Assembly (NCBI GenBank): GCA_012861695.1
Contig: JAAOOA010000002.1
Coordinates: 40,114,800-40,178,799 of the forward strand
DNA length: 64,000 bases
Direction of reading: 5' to 3'
DNA from: Trematomus loennbergii
Taxonomy: Eukaryota > Chordata > Actinopteri > Perciformes > Nototheniidae
The notes under the pieces were generated by a model that saw nothing but the letters and a program-made list of their open reading frames with translations, made no database searches and had not been told where the DNA came from. Shown piece after piece: positions 21,338 to 34,028 of the stretch (within the stretch, counting starts at the first letter, position 1; each line of letters opens with the position of its first letter). The position numbers and the translations under genes were made by a program.

Positions 21338-22321
21338 TTAAAGGACACCTATCATGCTATATTTAAATGATATATTGTAGGGCCATATAAGGTATATTTA
21401 TACGTTTCTGTTTTCAAAATACCAAACAGATCATGCATTTTAGCCATGCCTCATTTCGCTCGATGTGCTGTTTGCTGTCTACGGGGCTGATTCTGTGAGC
21501 TGCAGCTGACCACGCCCCCTGCAGGAGAGGGAAGCCATGCTCTGATCAAGTCAAGAGGGGGAGAAAAAAAGATCTCCGTCCTCCGTGTTTTATTATATTA
21601 TAATAGGCCTATAGAGTCGTTATTCATTTGTTTTAAAGCTCAATAAATAACAAAGAAGACCTTTGACCGGCACTTTTCTAATTTTGTCCGGAAGATTTCA
21701 ACTTTAACGGACATCTTGACCGGCTAAAGAAACTGAAACTGAAACTCTGCCGCACGGTCCTCTCGTTCCTTGGAAGAGGCGGAGAGGTGGGTGTTTGTCA
21801 TCTGCTGGTGGACTAACCGGAGAGAATTACAGTGCTTGCCTTGACGGGGAGGGATTGCATTGAATTAAAGCAGCAGGAGCAAACACTTGCCTCTGGGAGG
21901 GAGAAAAAAAGCCACAGCGGAGAATAAACAGAAGGGTAACCATGGTAACTATTGGCGGGAAGTCTTCTTCACTGCTTTTGTGGCAGACTACAGCGCCACT
22001 TACAGGCCTGGCATATGTACTACAGTGTCTCCAGCGCTTTCGAGCGGCAATGGCCGGCCGTGGCCCAACCCCACATTCCCCTGATAGGTGGAGAGTTGGC
22101 CCAATAGCCGTAGCGCCACTTTACTGACGTCAGTAAAGTGTTCAAATCTGGATCAGTTTTTATCAGATCCGTTGCAGCCCCTTGTTTAGAGATTTGGGTA
22201 TGGAGAAAAATAGAGAGGGTTGTGTTTTCTGACACTTGGTGAGTTCCCTGGAACACCGGGGACACATATGCATGTATAAAAGACGTACAAAAGTGCATTT
22301 TGCATGATAGGTCCCCTTTAA
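21338..22321. mobile_element. TTAA-type MITE
   Basis: Left end TTAAAGGACACCTATCATGC and right end GCATGATAGGTCCCCTTTAA are inverted repeats including TTAA at both edges (21338-21341, 22318-22321). The interior has a GC-rich part and ACACCGGGGACACATATGCA near the right end, shared with the element at 59947. No coding capacity. Confidence 0.85.
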
Positions 22322-23928
22322 TTTGAAAAGAGGCCAAAGAAGACATACAATACTGCAGTGTGTGTAGGCATATTTAGGAACATGCAGACGAATGTTTTGT
22401 TGGACAACATGGCACAGAAGAATAATAAATATCAGAGGACACTTGTTGGTATGCTTCGTTGTCGATTTTGCTCTTTTTATTGGATTCCAAATGAAAAACT
22501 AAAGTATAGAATATCATCTGCCTAATCCTTTCAGTAGAATATTGTCCTCAATAAAAACTGTTGAATCAGCCTAAGCTCCCTGGGCTTTTGAAGAATTCTA
22601 GGAAAGATGACTAGTCGGGAAATGGAAGTAGAAAGCAATTGCAGTATGCATTTTCAGGACACAAGTAATGACACATAACTGCCAAATCTAAGTGGACATC
22701 ATTGAATTCCAACAATGCAAATGCATCTAATCCAAAAAGCTGTTGGAAAAAAAACTGACATACATTAACTCATCATATATTCCCTCTGTGAAAGTTACAT
22801 AAAGAAACGTAAACATTATCAAACGGTAAAAAGGCATACCTAAGATGATCTTTTAAGTGGATCAGCTATATAACACACACTATCTGCTCGTCATTTTATT
22901 ATTATAAAGCTGTTTTGAATCCAAGGCCACTCCTGACGTCAGCACTTTTGGAGAGGAACCTGCTCAGATTCCTGAGATGAGGAGGGATCCAGACCCAGAC
23001 TCATTCCCCCTGCACTTATCAGCAAGGACAACAAGCAGAGCTCTCCTCAGACAGGCCGATTGATAGATCAATTTGAGCTTACTTACAAGTCTTTTTTTAC
23101 TACAGACTGCCAAATACTGACACAGCAGTGCATTATCTGCAACACAACTATGATAGTTTATTGTTCCACAGCCAAGGCAGACTGACCGTAACTTGCCATG
23201 TGTACTTACGGTACTGTACATCTACTAATCCAGGTACAAACAACTTAAATGTCAGACCAGCGTGGAAAGTAAATTATTTGGAAAACTTTCAAAATGACTC
23301 ATATCGTGTAAAACATTTGCACTGAGCGTACTCATAAGACAGCTGTCTTGGCAAGCGTAGGCAATTCTTCCACAGAAAACTCATCATTTTATCCTTTTCT
23401 AACATTTTTGGTTCTTGATATGCCCTGGCTTCAGCTAAAGCATTTCTTACTGTTGTCTGCTTCTTCCACCTTTCTCCCACAAATCATTGGGAGGTGCTGC
23501 GTTTACAGCTAGGAAAACCACAGCGCTGTTTGCTCAAACACACAAAATAGCTTACATTAAAATACCTCCCCAGCACTATACAACGGCATCCCTCTTGAAC
23601 ATGTTCCACACTGCTTTTAGGAACATAAACTTTAATTGTGCTCATTACCGACCCTGTAAATCTGCTAGTAAATACTTTTAGAAAGCCCTTTTGACACACC
23701 TTCACTATCTGTGAGCTGGGAAACACATGTTGGGCAAGATACACGTTAGGATAATTTTTGGGTACAATTTTTGTTTGATTTTAAATTACAAATACAAATA
23801 TGAAATAAGATTTTATAAATTCTAATCAGCTAAAAAAATTAGGATTAAGAAGAAAACTATCAAATAAATCCTATGCTGGAAGTTGCATTTTCAAATAATC
23901 AGTTGAAGTGCATTTTAAAATGAAGTTT
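22322..23928. other. Unrecognised DNA, no gene
   Basis: AT-rich with short unconvincing open frames on both strands. No repeats or RNA genes recognised. Confidence 0.5.
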
Positions 23929-24392
23929 TTAAGAGGACATATTATGCAAATTTTGTACGGTTAATATTTGTATTTTGTGCCTCTACTATTACATTTTAGA
24001 TACTTCAATGTTCAAAAAGCTCTTTATTTTTCTCATACTGCCTGTGCTGCAGCACCTCTTTTCACCCTCTGTCTGAAACCAGAGCCCAGTCTGCTCTGAT
24101 TGGTTAGCTGGCAAGCTCTGTTGTGAATGGTCAACCGCTTAAAGATGTCCCACCCCTTAGCCTATCAAGTACAATGTGTTGGAACGATAGCCAATAGAAG
24201 CGCAAGTGTTACTTAGTGATGTCATTATGTTACAGAAGTAAACAAAGGAGTCCAATGGAGGCGTTTCAGTCAGCAGGGGGGAGTGTGTGGGAGACACTCT
24301 CTCTGGAGGATACTTTGGGATTTTAGCCTTTGCAGACTAAAACATATATAACACACTACAGGAAAGAGACAACCCCAAAATAGGACCTCTTT
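23929..24392. mobile_element. TTAA-type MITE, short subfamily
   Basis: Left end TTAAGAGGACATATTATGC, right end AAAATAGGACCTCTTT. The interior has TCACCCTCTGTCTGAAACC, then TCTGATTGGTTAGCTGG and GAATGGTCAACC (paired ATTGG-like motifs), TAGTGATGTCATTATG and TCCAATGGAGGCGTTTCAG. The same order occurs at 31750-32187. Confidence 0.8.
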
Positions 24393-26482
24393 CATTCAGG
24401 AAATCAAGTAAAAAGTCTAACATCATCACATTACATAGTTTTGTTATACTCCGTTATGTGTTTGGTATCAAGGCGACTCCTTATGCATATAGGATATCAT
24501 GATGAAAAATATCCCATCATGTTCCCAAAACTCATATGCAGGTTCTGGCCTCCACAAATTGGCCACATGTGCTGGCTGACACCAGGACTACTGGAAAATG
24601 TCACAGGTGTCACAGGCTTTTTACTGTCACTGCTGTCAGGTCGGCTTTTCCATGACTTCCCAGAAATGCAATGGAAAGACTTAGCCATGAAAGAATGGAA
24701 AAAGTGCTCCAGACCCTTTTCTGATGGTTGGTTGGTGGGTTGGAAATCACTGCATCACTTAAAGAAATCCCTCATGTGCTCCAAATATTGGTCCTATTTG
24801 TCTGATATAAATTTCAACCTTGTCTCAAAATGAAACGCAGACAACGGCAGCGCACTAATGAGGGAAAAAGTGAAAGCATGCTTTTAATATCTCCAGCACG
24901 TTCCTAATTTCACAAATCTGTCATTTTAAGAGTCTCTTTTCAACACATACGTGAGTAGGTTGAATCACTCACAGCTTTTGCAAGTACACACGTCACAGAA
25001 TGTGAATGAAACGATGATGCTACAGAGTGAAATAACAGGCCATCGCTTAGTCATTTGCTTGTGCTGGATAATCTACCAAAGCATTACCTCTGAGATCTCT
25101 GGGAGGATTATTTGGGAAGATGAGAGCATCGGTTGAAATCAGATTCATGTGTCAAGCAGAGATAGTGTCCTTAGCAACTGCGGAAAACAGTGGATCACAA
25201 ATACGATTTTGAGAGCAGCACAGCCAAGGACTTCATCCCAGTATTGTTACAAGAATAACACATTCTTGGAAATTACGATGAATAGCTCAGTTGTGAGTCA
25301 TTAATTTCACCCCACTCCCCCCAAGCACTGGAAACCTTTGCTGATCAGAGAAAAATGCTAACAGGTTCCACTCCAGTGAAATGGGCTATTATTATGGATT
25401 TTATAGTCTTTCTTTGGAAGCTTGTTGTGATGCCATTTACAGTAACTTGAAATAACGCTTACTCAATCAAATTTGCCTTCTGTTATTCTCCAGAAAATTA
25501 AAAAAACTGAGAGAAGACCTTCTCCTGATCAGTAAATGTGCCAGACCCATATCTGTGCAATATAGCATATATATAATTCCTTTTAATTAAATGATATTGA
25601 ATGGTTCATGGTTAACTTGTGTTTAAATATCAGTTCAAATTATTACACTCACCAAAGTAATTGTTCACATCTGGTAAAATCGTAAGACCATTAAAACTGA
25701 GCACCAATATCTGAGAGTGGGTTGGCCACGTATTTGTTGTAGGGTTAGTGTTTCACTCTTCAACCCCTCCTGTGTACGTGTCAAAGTATCCTTGAACAAT
25801 ACACCACAAAGTGCTGATGTGTGCAGAAAAAAACGACCTAAATTGCTTTAGACAAGAAAAGTGTCTGCCGGATGATTGTACTGAAAGGAAAGGAGAATGG
25901 ACACACAATCATACATGTTGGTAAGAATCCTTCACTACACATGCAAACTGTGTGCATATGTGTATGCTAGGTCAAAGTTGAACCAGGAAGTCAGTCTGAA
26001 TAATATCATTTATATACCCTATTTTTCGACATTAGATATTGGTGAGAACCATATTGTATAATCACTCTGGATCTCCAATTATTGACCTCTTATTGTCTAC
26101 TGTATATTTGTAATGGTAGCCAGCAGATGTTGAAAGTAGAATGCGGATGTTTGAGACAATGGGGTGAATTCAGCATCCTTTGCTGGTAATGTCGCATTTA
26201 GTATTCCTTTGTCTGGGTCTAGTAGGAAGTTATTAAAGACAACGTTTATGACAAATAGCACAGCAGCAGTAATGATGATGGTTTTTGTGGTCCCTAACAG
26301 ACAAGTATATAACTGACTGAGAGTCATGACTCTGACATGATGACAAAACAAACACAGGAACAAAACTACTTAGTACAGTAGGCCTACAGTATGTATTTTA
26401 TAATATCTTGGATTAAAATAAATCAAGATTGACCATGATTTTAGACAGGACCTAAACAACAGTCTTTTGGATGAAATTACTG
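24393..26482. other. Unrecognised DNA, no gene
   Basis: One 130-codon open frame (24441-24833, plus) and several shorter ones show no domain. No terminal repeats or RNA genes are seen. Confidence 0.5.
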
Positions 26483-27883
26483 TCTTGGTCAACACACTCT
26501 CACTCCCTAAACGTCCAGGAGCGACGCTTGGTCAGGGTCCCGTGGCGTGCAGTTGGGACGCGCCGAGGCTCCTTCAGCTTCATAAACGGACGCAAAGAGC
26601 TTTCAACTGATTGCAATGTATTCCCATCGGCGGCGGTATTTGATGCTCATGGAAGCACCGCATCCGTTTATGTCGGCGGCTGTTTAAAGGCAATGTGAGC
26701 GTCCATTCCCATTGGATAACGGAGGATTTTACACCCGGAAGTAACTATTCTCCTTACTGTCGATTGATTTTACAGTGATATCTGCACTACTCATCAACTC
26801 AAAAACACCAGATTATCCTTGTTAATTACACAACATTGATTGGTTTAAATTGTGTGCAATGCTTTTGTATTTTTCCCCTTCGATTCGGAGAAACAAATAT
26901 TTCTTCGGGGTTTAGGATGGCAGAAGACACTACACTACCCAGAATCCTCAGGTATCGTTTAGGACTACACCATGTGCTTTGTTTGACAAACCCCGTGATT
27001 AGTTCTCAAGCTCTGTGATTGGTTGACCTCCAACTGCATTCCATATGAAAAAAAAAACGTTTCGTAAAAGATAAAATCATACTTTATTCAGCAGTGCTTG
27101 CTTTACTCTTTGAAAGTCATCACATAAATGCATTGTAATGAATGGTTCGGCTGCATTAAATATTACACATCTGTCGTAGTTCTTTATTTATCTACAAAGA
27201 TCGGGCCTCAGAATAGACTGGAAACTATTCTTTTACCGTTCTGTTTTAATTTCACAATAAATTTAGTAGTAATATTTTGTTTTGATATTATTGTTTTGTA
27301 TTAACTACTAGACCGCTGGGTCATGTTAAGACCATCTTTTTTGTGTTGCTGTGGGTTTTTTCCATCGTTTTTGTGTTACAAATATCAAAACAATAACAAA
27401 ATATATCAGTCGTAAACTAAACCGGAAACAGCAGTATATTTTATTTTGTTAACACTGTAAACTTGACAGCTTTTTAACCCAAACCACCTACTGGTTAAAG
27501 CACGTTATTACACGTTTAGAGTAATTGCAATGCAGGTAGATTGTGTTGCTTTTTAATGACTGTTTAAAATGCCTTTTTCTTAATAGCCGCGTTCACACCG
27601 GAGTACTTTTCACCGTACTTTTCGCGTTTAGTTCCGTTAGTACCCCTTATGTCGCGTTCACACCAAAAAGAGTACTTAATCTCGGGAACTTTTACCCCCA
27701 TTTTTAGTGCCTGCTGAGAGATCGTACTTTCCTTGGGGAAAAAAGTGCCCCAGTTCTGATTGGCTGGGCGAATTGCAAACCGCGCCCCGTAAAACTCTGA
27801 AATGATTTGTAGAGCCGCCATTTTATTTGCTCGCTACAAAAACCCAGCGCACCAACGGAGAGTAGTTTGTTTTGAAAGCAGTT

Positions 27884-28163
27884 ATGGCAAGCATCAATAA
27901 ATAATCGAAGCGGTGGAGTGATGAGGAGGTCTCGGCGCTTCTGGAAATCTACGCCGAGGACGCGACCGTGCCGTGGTGAAAGAGTCGATGCACGGGGATC
28001 AGATGGTGCTGTTCACCAAGGCCCAGGAAAGGGACAAGATGCTCACCAGATGGAGCACCAGGATGAAGTGTCGGTGCAGGATGAGCGACAAACCACTTTT
28101 CAGAATGGGTTTCTGGAAGTGCTTTCCCAGCTAGTGAAAGCCAACAGGTCTTCCTCCCTATAG
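27884..28163 (+). pseudogene. Harbinger Myb/SANT-like protein remnant
   Basis: ATG at 27884 is followed by a stop after six codons; the next 24 codons encode KRWSDEEVSALLEIYAED, the start of a Myb/SANT-like domain, and end in TGA (27977-27979). A later frame ends in TTFQNGFLEVLSQLVKANRS and a stop at 28161-28163. The middle of the protein is deleted. In intact relatives this protein helps the transposase bind the ends. Confidence 0.65.
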
Positions 28164-28988
28164 TTGCCACTGTTAACAATGTCTGCTGCTGAGCCTATCC
28201 CTACACCTGGGACAGTTTATTTTATATTATTGTTATTACTGTTATTATATAGTCTTGATACAACTGACACTTTATTTTATATTGATAATGTTAACACATG
28301 TACAACTTCTATTTTATTTACATAAAAATGTGAACTTCTATTTACTGTTATGTCTTGAGAGTGCAATAAAGAGAACCTACATGGCGATTAAACAGATCCT
28401 GTATCTTGCTTATTTCTCCTGACACTTTATCTTTAGTGACCTGTGTAGCATCCTATACATCACATGTAAGTGATTATTCTGATACCATCATGTTTCATCG
28501 GTTATAAACTGGCGAAGCTTTATTTGTCATTTATTTATCATCAATGTTGCAACCTTGTGGGGAATGGCAGGGGCACATACACAAATATGATAATTTATAT
28601 CATTTTAAATATTATTTGACCTAAAACTAAATGTTTTTATGATTATCCTCTGAGGAGGACATGGGGATTTGCAAACTTTTAATTCCCCCCCCATTTTACA
28701 CAACACAAAATGGAGTCCACTATGGGCCAAAACTAACATGTAGGTTTCCATAGTGTTTATGGCAGACGGATGCAGTGGGTCTCAGGAAGATATATAATAA
28801 ATAATAAAGGTGGGTTTGCTGCTGAGCCTATTTACTGTGCATACAACACACCTGGCACAGTTTATTGTTATTATATTGCCACACTGTACACTATTGTAAT
28901 GTTGCCTGTCTTGACTGGAAAAAAAGAGAGAAACAAAAGCACTGTACAAAAGATCAGCTTTATTGTCAAAATGTTTACAATGTACAAT

Positions 28989-29361
28989 TTACACGCTGTT
29001 CAGATGCCTCATAAGGGCTGTGCGCGTGTCTTGCCCCCCAGCCTCGGCAATGGCTGGCGCTGGCCCATCAAGCTGGGTCGCCGGTAAGGCAGTCCATTCG
29101 TCCCTGTACTCATCATTACTTTCACAAAGGTTATGTAATATGCAACATGCTGCCACCTGGATTTTGATCTTGTCCATCTTGCAGTCGTTTCTTTTCATCA
29201 AGCCACCTGCCCTTCAGTCTGCCAAAAGCGTTCTCCACCACCACTCGTGCTCGGCTTGTTTTGTTATTGTACGCAAGTTGCTCAGGCTGCATTAACTCAG
29301 TTACAAAGCTGTATAACATGAGCACAAACAGCACAACTTCAGTCGACTCCATCTCCATCAT
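28989..29361 (-). pseudogene. Harbinger DDE transposase C-terminus
   Basis: Read on minus from about 29361, motifs are LMQPEQLAYNNKTSRARVVV, VENAFGRLKGRW, then, after a frame shift near 29200, KRNDCKMDKI, AACCILHNLCESNDEYRDEW and a stop at 28989. ENAFGRLKGRW and CCILHNLCE are signature segments of the DDE_Tnp_4 family that includes HARBI1. The final acidic residue region is present; the first two catalytic aspartates are in the deleted part. Confidence 0.8.
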
Positions 29362-30227
29362 GTCTGAGGTCGGAAGGTAAACAACAGACGCCTAATGTAC
29401 AGCGAGTGGGTGGGCGTCGCAGTATACGCGGGAAGTTTTTCTTCTTCTTCTTCTCTTGTTTTTGTAGCGGATTGCAAACAACTTTAAGGTGCATACCGCC
29501 ACCTACTGTACTCGCCGTGAAGTGGTTTGTGGCCTGCCAGTAAACCCAAAGCAGAAGAAGAAGAAGTGACGTCAGCGGCTCATTTGCGTAATCTTCCCTC
29601 AGGGAAAAGTACTCCGTGTGAACGCGATCTGTATTAAGTGCCCTGGGGTAAAAAGCGCCGGGGCACTGAGTGCCGGAACTAAGTACTGCAAAGTACTTGG
29701 TGTGAACGCGCCTATTGTCTTTCATTTTTGTAAAGCACTTTTGAATGTGTTATATTTTATGAAAACATTTAAATATTAAGATTATATACAAAATAGGAGG
29801 AAAGTAGAAGGTCAATGATAGAATTATAGAATAGAAAATATCAAGAAGATACTGTAAATGGTATCTAGAATAAAACAGTTTAGTGCCGGATGTACAAAGA
29901 TATTAATAGGAGGATGTGCAAAACAGACAAACTAATTAGGCTTTAAACATTAAATAATACTTTAGGTTAAGGTCTTCTTTTAAATACATGTAAGCAAAAA
30001 GCTTTGGGGGTATCTATATTAAGCCTGACAAAGTACTTAACGTTTAATATATTGCATGGTTTGTTTTGGGACTTGACAATCAACTTTCCTGCAATGTTAA
30101 CTATGTTGAAGCACTTATTTTAACCGATATTATACATATTTATTAAACTCTTATAAGATGTATGTAGATAGAATAAGAAATGTGCAGAATATGACAGTTT
30201 AATGGTGGAGGTACACACATATTGATA

Positions 30228-30340
30228 GATGTCTTGTTGAGGAACCTATGACCCAAGTTTGTCATCATTGCATAACTACACCGTAGTTGTGTATATGATA
30301 TTTCAATAAACCTTTGAAAATCTTGAAATCTTGAAAGGGA
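30228..30340 (+). mobile_element. LINE 3' end embedded in element B
   Basis: Contains TTGTTGAGGAACCTATGACC, CATTGCATAACTACACCGTA, AATAAACC and a TTGAAATC-type tail, matching the copy at 13560-13676. Confidence 0.6.
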
Positions 30341-30600
30341 TGTGCAAAATAGCCATTATATACAGTTTTTGATGAACAATTAGAGAATAACGAGTAATGA
30401 ATATGCTTTATAGGGATCTGCAGATACATTTTTTGTCTTCTCAAGCACAAAATATCTCGCCTGATTGTTGGCACTTGACAATCACCTTCACTGAATTTTA
30501 CTCAGGTGTAACTAAAGTCTGATTTAAGGGTTGTTTATATTTCACATCATTAATCCAAATCTGTAAAGTAACTAAAATAAATGAGTAAAAATACCAGGTT

Positions 30601-30960
30601 AACCTTAAAGAAAGCCCTCAGGATTATAAAAGACCCCCATCACCCCAGCCACAAACTGTTCTGTCTGCTGCCGTCTGGCAGGCGGTACCGCAGCATCCGG
30701 ACTAAAACCACCAGACTCAGGGACAGCTTCATCCCACAGGCCAGAAGACTATTAAACACCTGAACTTTGAAACAACATCCATAACATTCATCTGGCTGCT
30801 ACTTAGAAATATTTGTCTAATATATCATATTCCAATCACTTGTATATAGACTCTTATTGCACTATTTCACTTTTTACTATTTTTCTTTTTGTTTACTTGC
30901 ACTTTTTTCTGTGTATCTGTTTTATTGTGTTGCACTGTTGGAGGAGCCTGTGACCTAAGG
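30601..30960 (+). mobile_element. LINE ORF2 C-terminus and 3' UTR fragment
   Basis: The plus frame reads KKALRIIKDPHHPSHKLFCL, LPSGRRYRSIRTKTTRL and SFIPQARRLLNT then TGA at 30761-30763. The PSGRRYR...RLLN block is the conserved ORF2 end of a common teleost LINE group. The 3' UTR follows, including TTGCACTGTTGGAGGAGCCT, and ends at a G run (30959-30972). It replaces the segment that element A has at the corresponding place. Confidence 0.75.
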
Positions 30961-31749
30961 GGGGGGGGGGGGACGTCTTGATTTGGATAGTGTGCCGTCG
31001 ATGGGTTTCATTCCATTTCAAAGTGCTGTTTGACGCGGTGTAAACTTCGCGCACTGCCACTCCAACATCCAATCACAGAGCTTGAGAACTAATCACGGGG
31101 TTTGTCAAACAAAGCACATGGTGTAGTCCCAAACGATAGCTGAGATTCTGGGTAGTGTAGTGTCTTCTGCCATCCTAAACTCCGAAAAAATATTTGTTTC
31201 TCCGAATCGAAGGGGAAAAATACAAAAGCATTGCACACAATTTAAACCAATCAATGTTGTGTAATTAACAAGGATAATCTGGTGTTTTTGAGTTGATGAG
31301 TAGTGCAGATATCACTGTAAAATCAATCGACAGTAAGGAGAATAGTTACTTCCGGGTGTAAAATCCTCCGTTATCCAATGGGAATGGACGCTCACATTGC
31401 CTTTAAATGCCGCCGACATGGACCGATGCGGTGCTTCCCTGAGCGTCAAATACCGCCGCCGATGGGAATACATTGCAATCAGTTGAAAGCTCTTTGCGTC
31501 CGTTTATGAAGCTGAAGGAGCCTCGGCGCGTCCCAACTGCACGCCACGGGACCCTGACCAAGCGTCGCTCCTGGACGTTTAGGGAGTGAGAGTGTGTTGT
31601 CTTGGTTTGACCCAACCATCGACCCAATCTTGAAAACCATCTGGAAAATGATATGAATTAAGTAATTGTAGTTTTTATGACTATATGAAAATAAATGAAG
31701 TAAAGTTAAGAATGAGAATGGATAAGCAGAACAGATTCAAAATGATATC

Positions 31750-32187
31750 TTAAAAGAGGGCATATTACGCTCCTTTTCAGGTTCATATTTGTATGTAGTG
31801 CCTCTACTGTGACATGTCGCCATGCTTTAATGTTCAAAAAGCTCTTTATTTTTCTCATACTGTCTGTGCTGCAAAACCTCTTTTCACCCTCTGTCTGAAA
31901 CCAGAGCACAGTCTGCTCTGATTGTTTAGCTGGCCTGCTCTGTTGTGATTGGTCAACCAGTTACGTGTCAGAAATGTCCCGCCGCTTAGACTATTAGGTA
32001 GTGTTGGAGCACTAGACAATAGAAGGACAAGTGTTACACAGTGATGTCATTATGAGTCCAATTGAGGCGTTTCAAGTGGGGGTGGGGCGGTAGTGGGAGA
32101 GAACTCTGAGATATTTGCCTTTGCAGACCATTTACATGCACAAAAAATCTAACACATTACAGGAAAAGGAAAAACAGGCCTCTTTAA
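31750..32187. mobile_element. TTAA-type MITE, short subfamily
   Basis: The left edge TTAAAAGAGGGCATATTACG and the right edge CAGGCCTCTTTAA include TTAA at both ends. The interior parallels 23929-24392: CACCCTCTGTCTGAAACCAG, TCTGATTGTTTAGCTGG, GTGATTGGTCAACC, AGTGATGTCATTATG and TTGCAGACCATTTACATGC. Confidence 0.82.
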
Positions 32188-33749
32188 AATCCAATTGATA
32201 ACAAACCCTCCATCCTTTGTCCCACTCTTATTTGGCGGTCGCACTCCCTGTTTTTTTTAGAGTGTTTTTTTTTTCATGGTGTTTAAATACAGCAAACAAA
32301 GGAGCTTTTAATTGGATAAGACATAAAAGTCTTTGTTTAAGTAGATTACAGTATGATGAGGACTCATTGTTTCCACAACACAAGACAAGACAAGAAAAGG
32401 ATTTTTTCAGAGCTGGAAATCTTAGCAAGCCTTGCCAAGCAACCATTGAGTTACTGGAGTTGATCAGTAACCCTCCACAAACTCAACAGAGTCTTCAGGT
32501 TACACAGCAGAATATCTGAGTCATTGCCACTTAAAGAGCACATTCAGGTGTGTTTAGGTGCATTGTTTGTTTGGCAGTGAAGCTGCTGAAACAGGCTCTC
32601 TATTCACTGAAAGAAGCCTGATCATGGAGATGAATTTAATTATGTTTCCACATGAGCAGGACACTTGAAATAGTGAAACAGTGAAACTGTTATACTTCTC
32701 TATAGCCTAAAGATTTTCCTCTTTAGCTTATGTTATTTGCTACCTATACTGAAACCTCTTAAGAACCTTGCCCGGTTCTAACAGGATCCAAGCTCTGAAG
32801 TCTCCATTTCCTTAATATTTGACTTTTATTTTAGCTCCTTGATTTAATTTAGCATCTGGAGGCACAGCTTCTGGCAAACTAACAAAAATGATCAAGGCCG
32901 GCTAATAATTGAATCAGTTATTCAAATGCTAAGTATCTCCAAAACTATGATGTTTTCAGGAAAAAGTTTCCAGAAAGTGAAAAATAAATGTCATTGCCTT
33001 TTCTTTTCTTTTGCTTTGCAATAACTTGTCTAAAAACATATTTATGCTCACATGTGTAGACAAATGGCATCTATCTCTTCAAGCAAAAACATGTGATTCA
33101 TGCTCCCCAAAATGCAATGTTTCATTGCCTTTTATAAACCCAAAAAGATATTAGAGATATCTTGTTATCATAAGATATTAACAACAAATATGTAACGCAT
33201 GATTCATTGTTATTGTTCCTCAGTCATCTGTAACTGCTTTTGAAGAACTTTAGTAAAAGGTCATTTCCAGTAAGAGATTTGTCACAAACTCTTCACACTC
33301 TTCTTTTCCTGTGCTTGCTTTGAGAGTAGCCTAAAATCAGACAAAGATTCCTTTACATTCAAACTTTCGAAGGAAACAATTTGCATTGGATGGATTAGTG
33401 GGTCACGAGATAATAAGAAAATAACAAAACATACATCCTGTTAATCAATTCTGTTTTATTGTTTGTGTGTTTTCTTTAAACTTGACTTTTTCTTGGGATA
33501 TGGTAAATATTTTCAGGTTTTCTAAGTCTTAAAAACTTAAATGAAATACCTGTGTTTGCCATAACTGCCATCAACCTATTTCCGGGCTTACGAAGAAACG
33601 TGTTACCAGAAACCAAAGTTCAAAGAAACATACAAATTGGACCTTAAATCAATATTTGATTTACTAATTTGTATTTGTACATTTTATTTATCACCCAATT
33701 CCTCTGCAGTCCCTTTTAGCTGTACGAAGGGATTTAGCCTCTCTCAGCT
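32188..33749. other. Unrecognised DNA, no gene
   Basis: AT-rich, with a 100-codon open frame (32217-32519, plus) without recognisable domains. Nothing else supported. Confidence 0.5.
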
Positions 33750-34010
33750 CACTGTTTTGGTTCAGGCTCATAGTGATCATCAATCTCATTTCATGCAAAA
33801 GCAGGCAGCTGTTTTTAAGAATGACTAACTACCTGTACACATTCAGCAACAGACAGCAGAGAGATAAAGCTAGCTATTGGATGCTGAACATAGTGGAGCA
33901 TTTAGCAGATAAAAAGAGATATATTCCCCTGAGGTGGATTGAGACAAAAAGAAGCTAAAGGGAGAGTGAGGATTAGATCATCGTTCATCATGTGGCCAAA
34001 AACATGACTC
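33750..34010 (+). repeat. Old interspersed repeat fragment
   Basis: Includes GCTGAACATAGTGGAGCATT, TAGCAGATAAAAAGAGATAT and CCAAAAACATGACTCCAA, a phrase order that recurs in degraded form near 43990-44060 (GTGAACATATTGTAGCATTT). This looks like an old dispersed fish repeat; the class is unknown to me. Confidence 0.4.
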
Positions 34011-34028
34011 CAAACGTTTGCTTACATT

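Larger units (their letters stand above)
27586..29712. mobile_element. Internally deleted PIF/Harbinger element
   Basis: The ends are GCCGCGTTCACACCGG and GGTGTGAACGCGCC; TA lies on both sides. It keeps remnants of the two genes typical of Harbinger: a Myb/SANT-like gene on plus (27884-28163) and the DDE transposase C-terminus on minus (28989-29361), in convergent orientation. The terminal motif CGCGTTCACACC is repeated 65 bp inside the left end (27653) and 84 bp inside the right end. It is nested in long-TIR element B. Confidence 0.85.
26490..31599. mobile_element. Long-TIR element B (7-bp TSD), unclassified
   Basis: The ends are CAACACACTCTCACTCCC and its complement. TCTTGGT is duplicated at 26483-26489 and 31600-31606. 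The arms, roughly 26490-27020 and 31070-31599, match nearly base for base over their outer 150 bp, e.g. GGAGCGACGCTTGGTCAGGG. The interior is related to element A: GTGCCGGATGTACAAAGATA, GGGATCTGCAGATA and CAAGCACAAAATATC-type blocks. It carries a Harbinger element (27586-29712) and a LINE fragment (30601-30960). No transposase of its own is visible. Confidence 0.83.
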
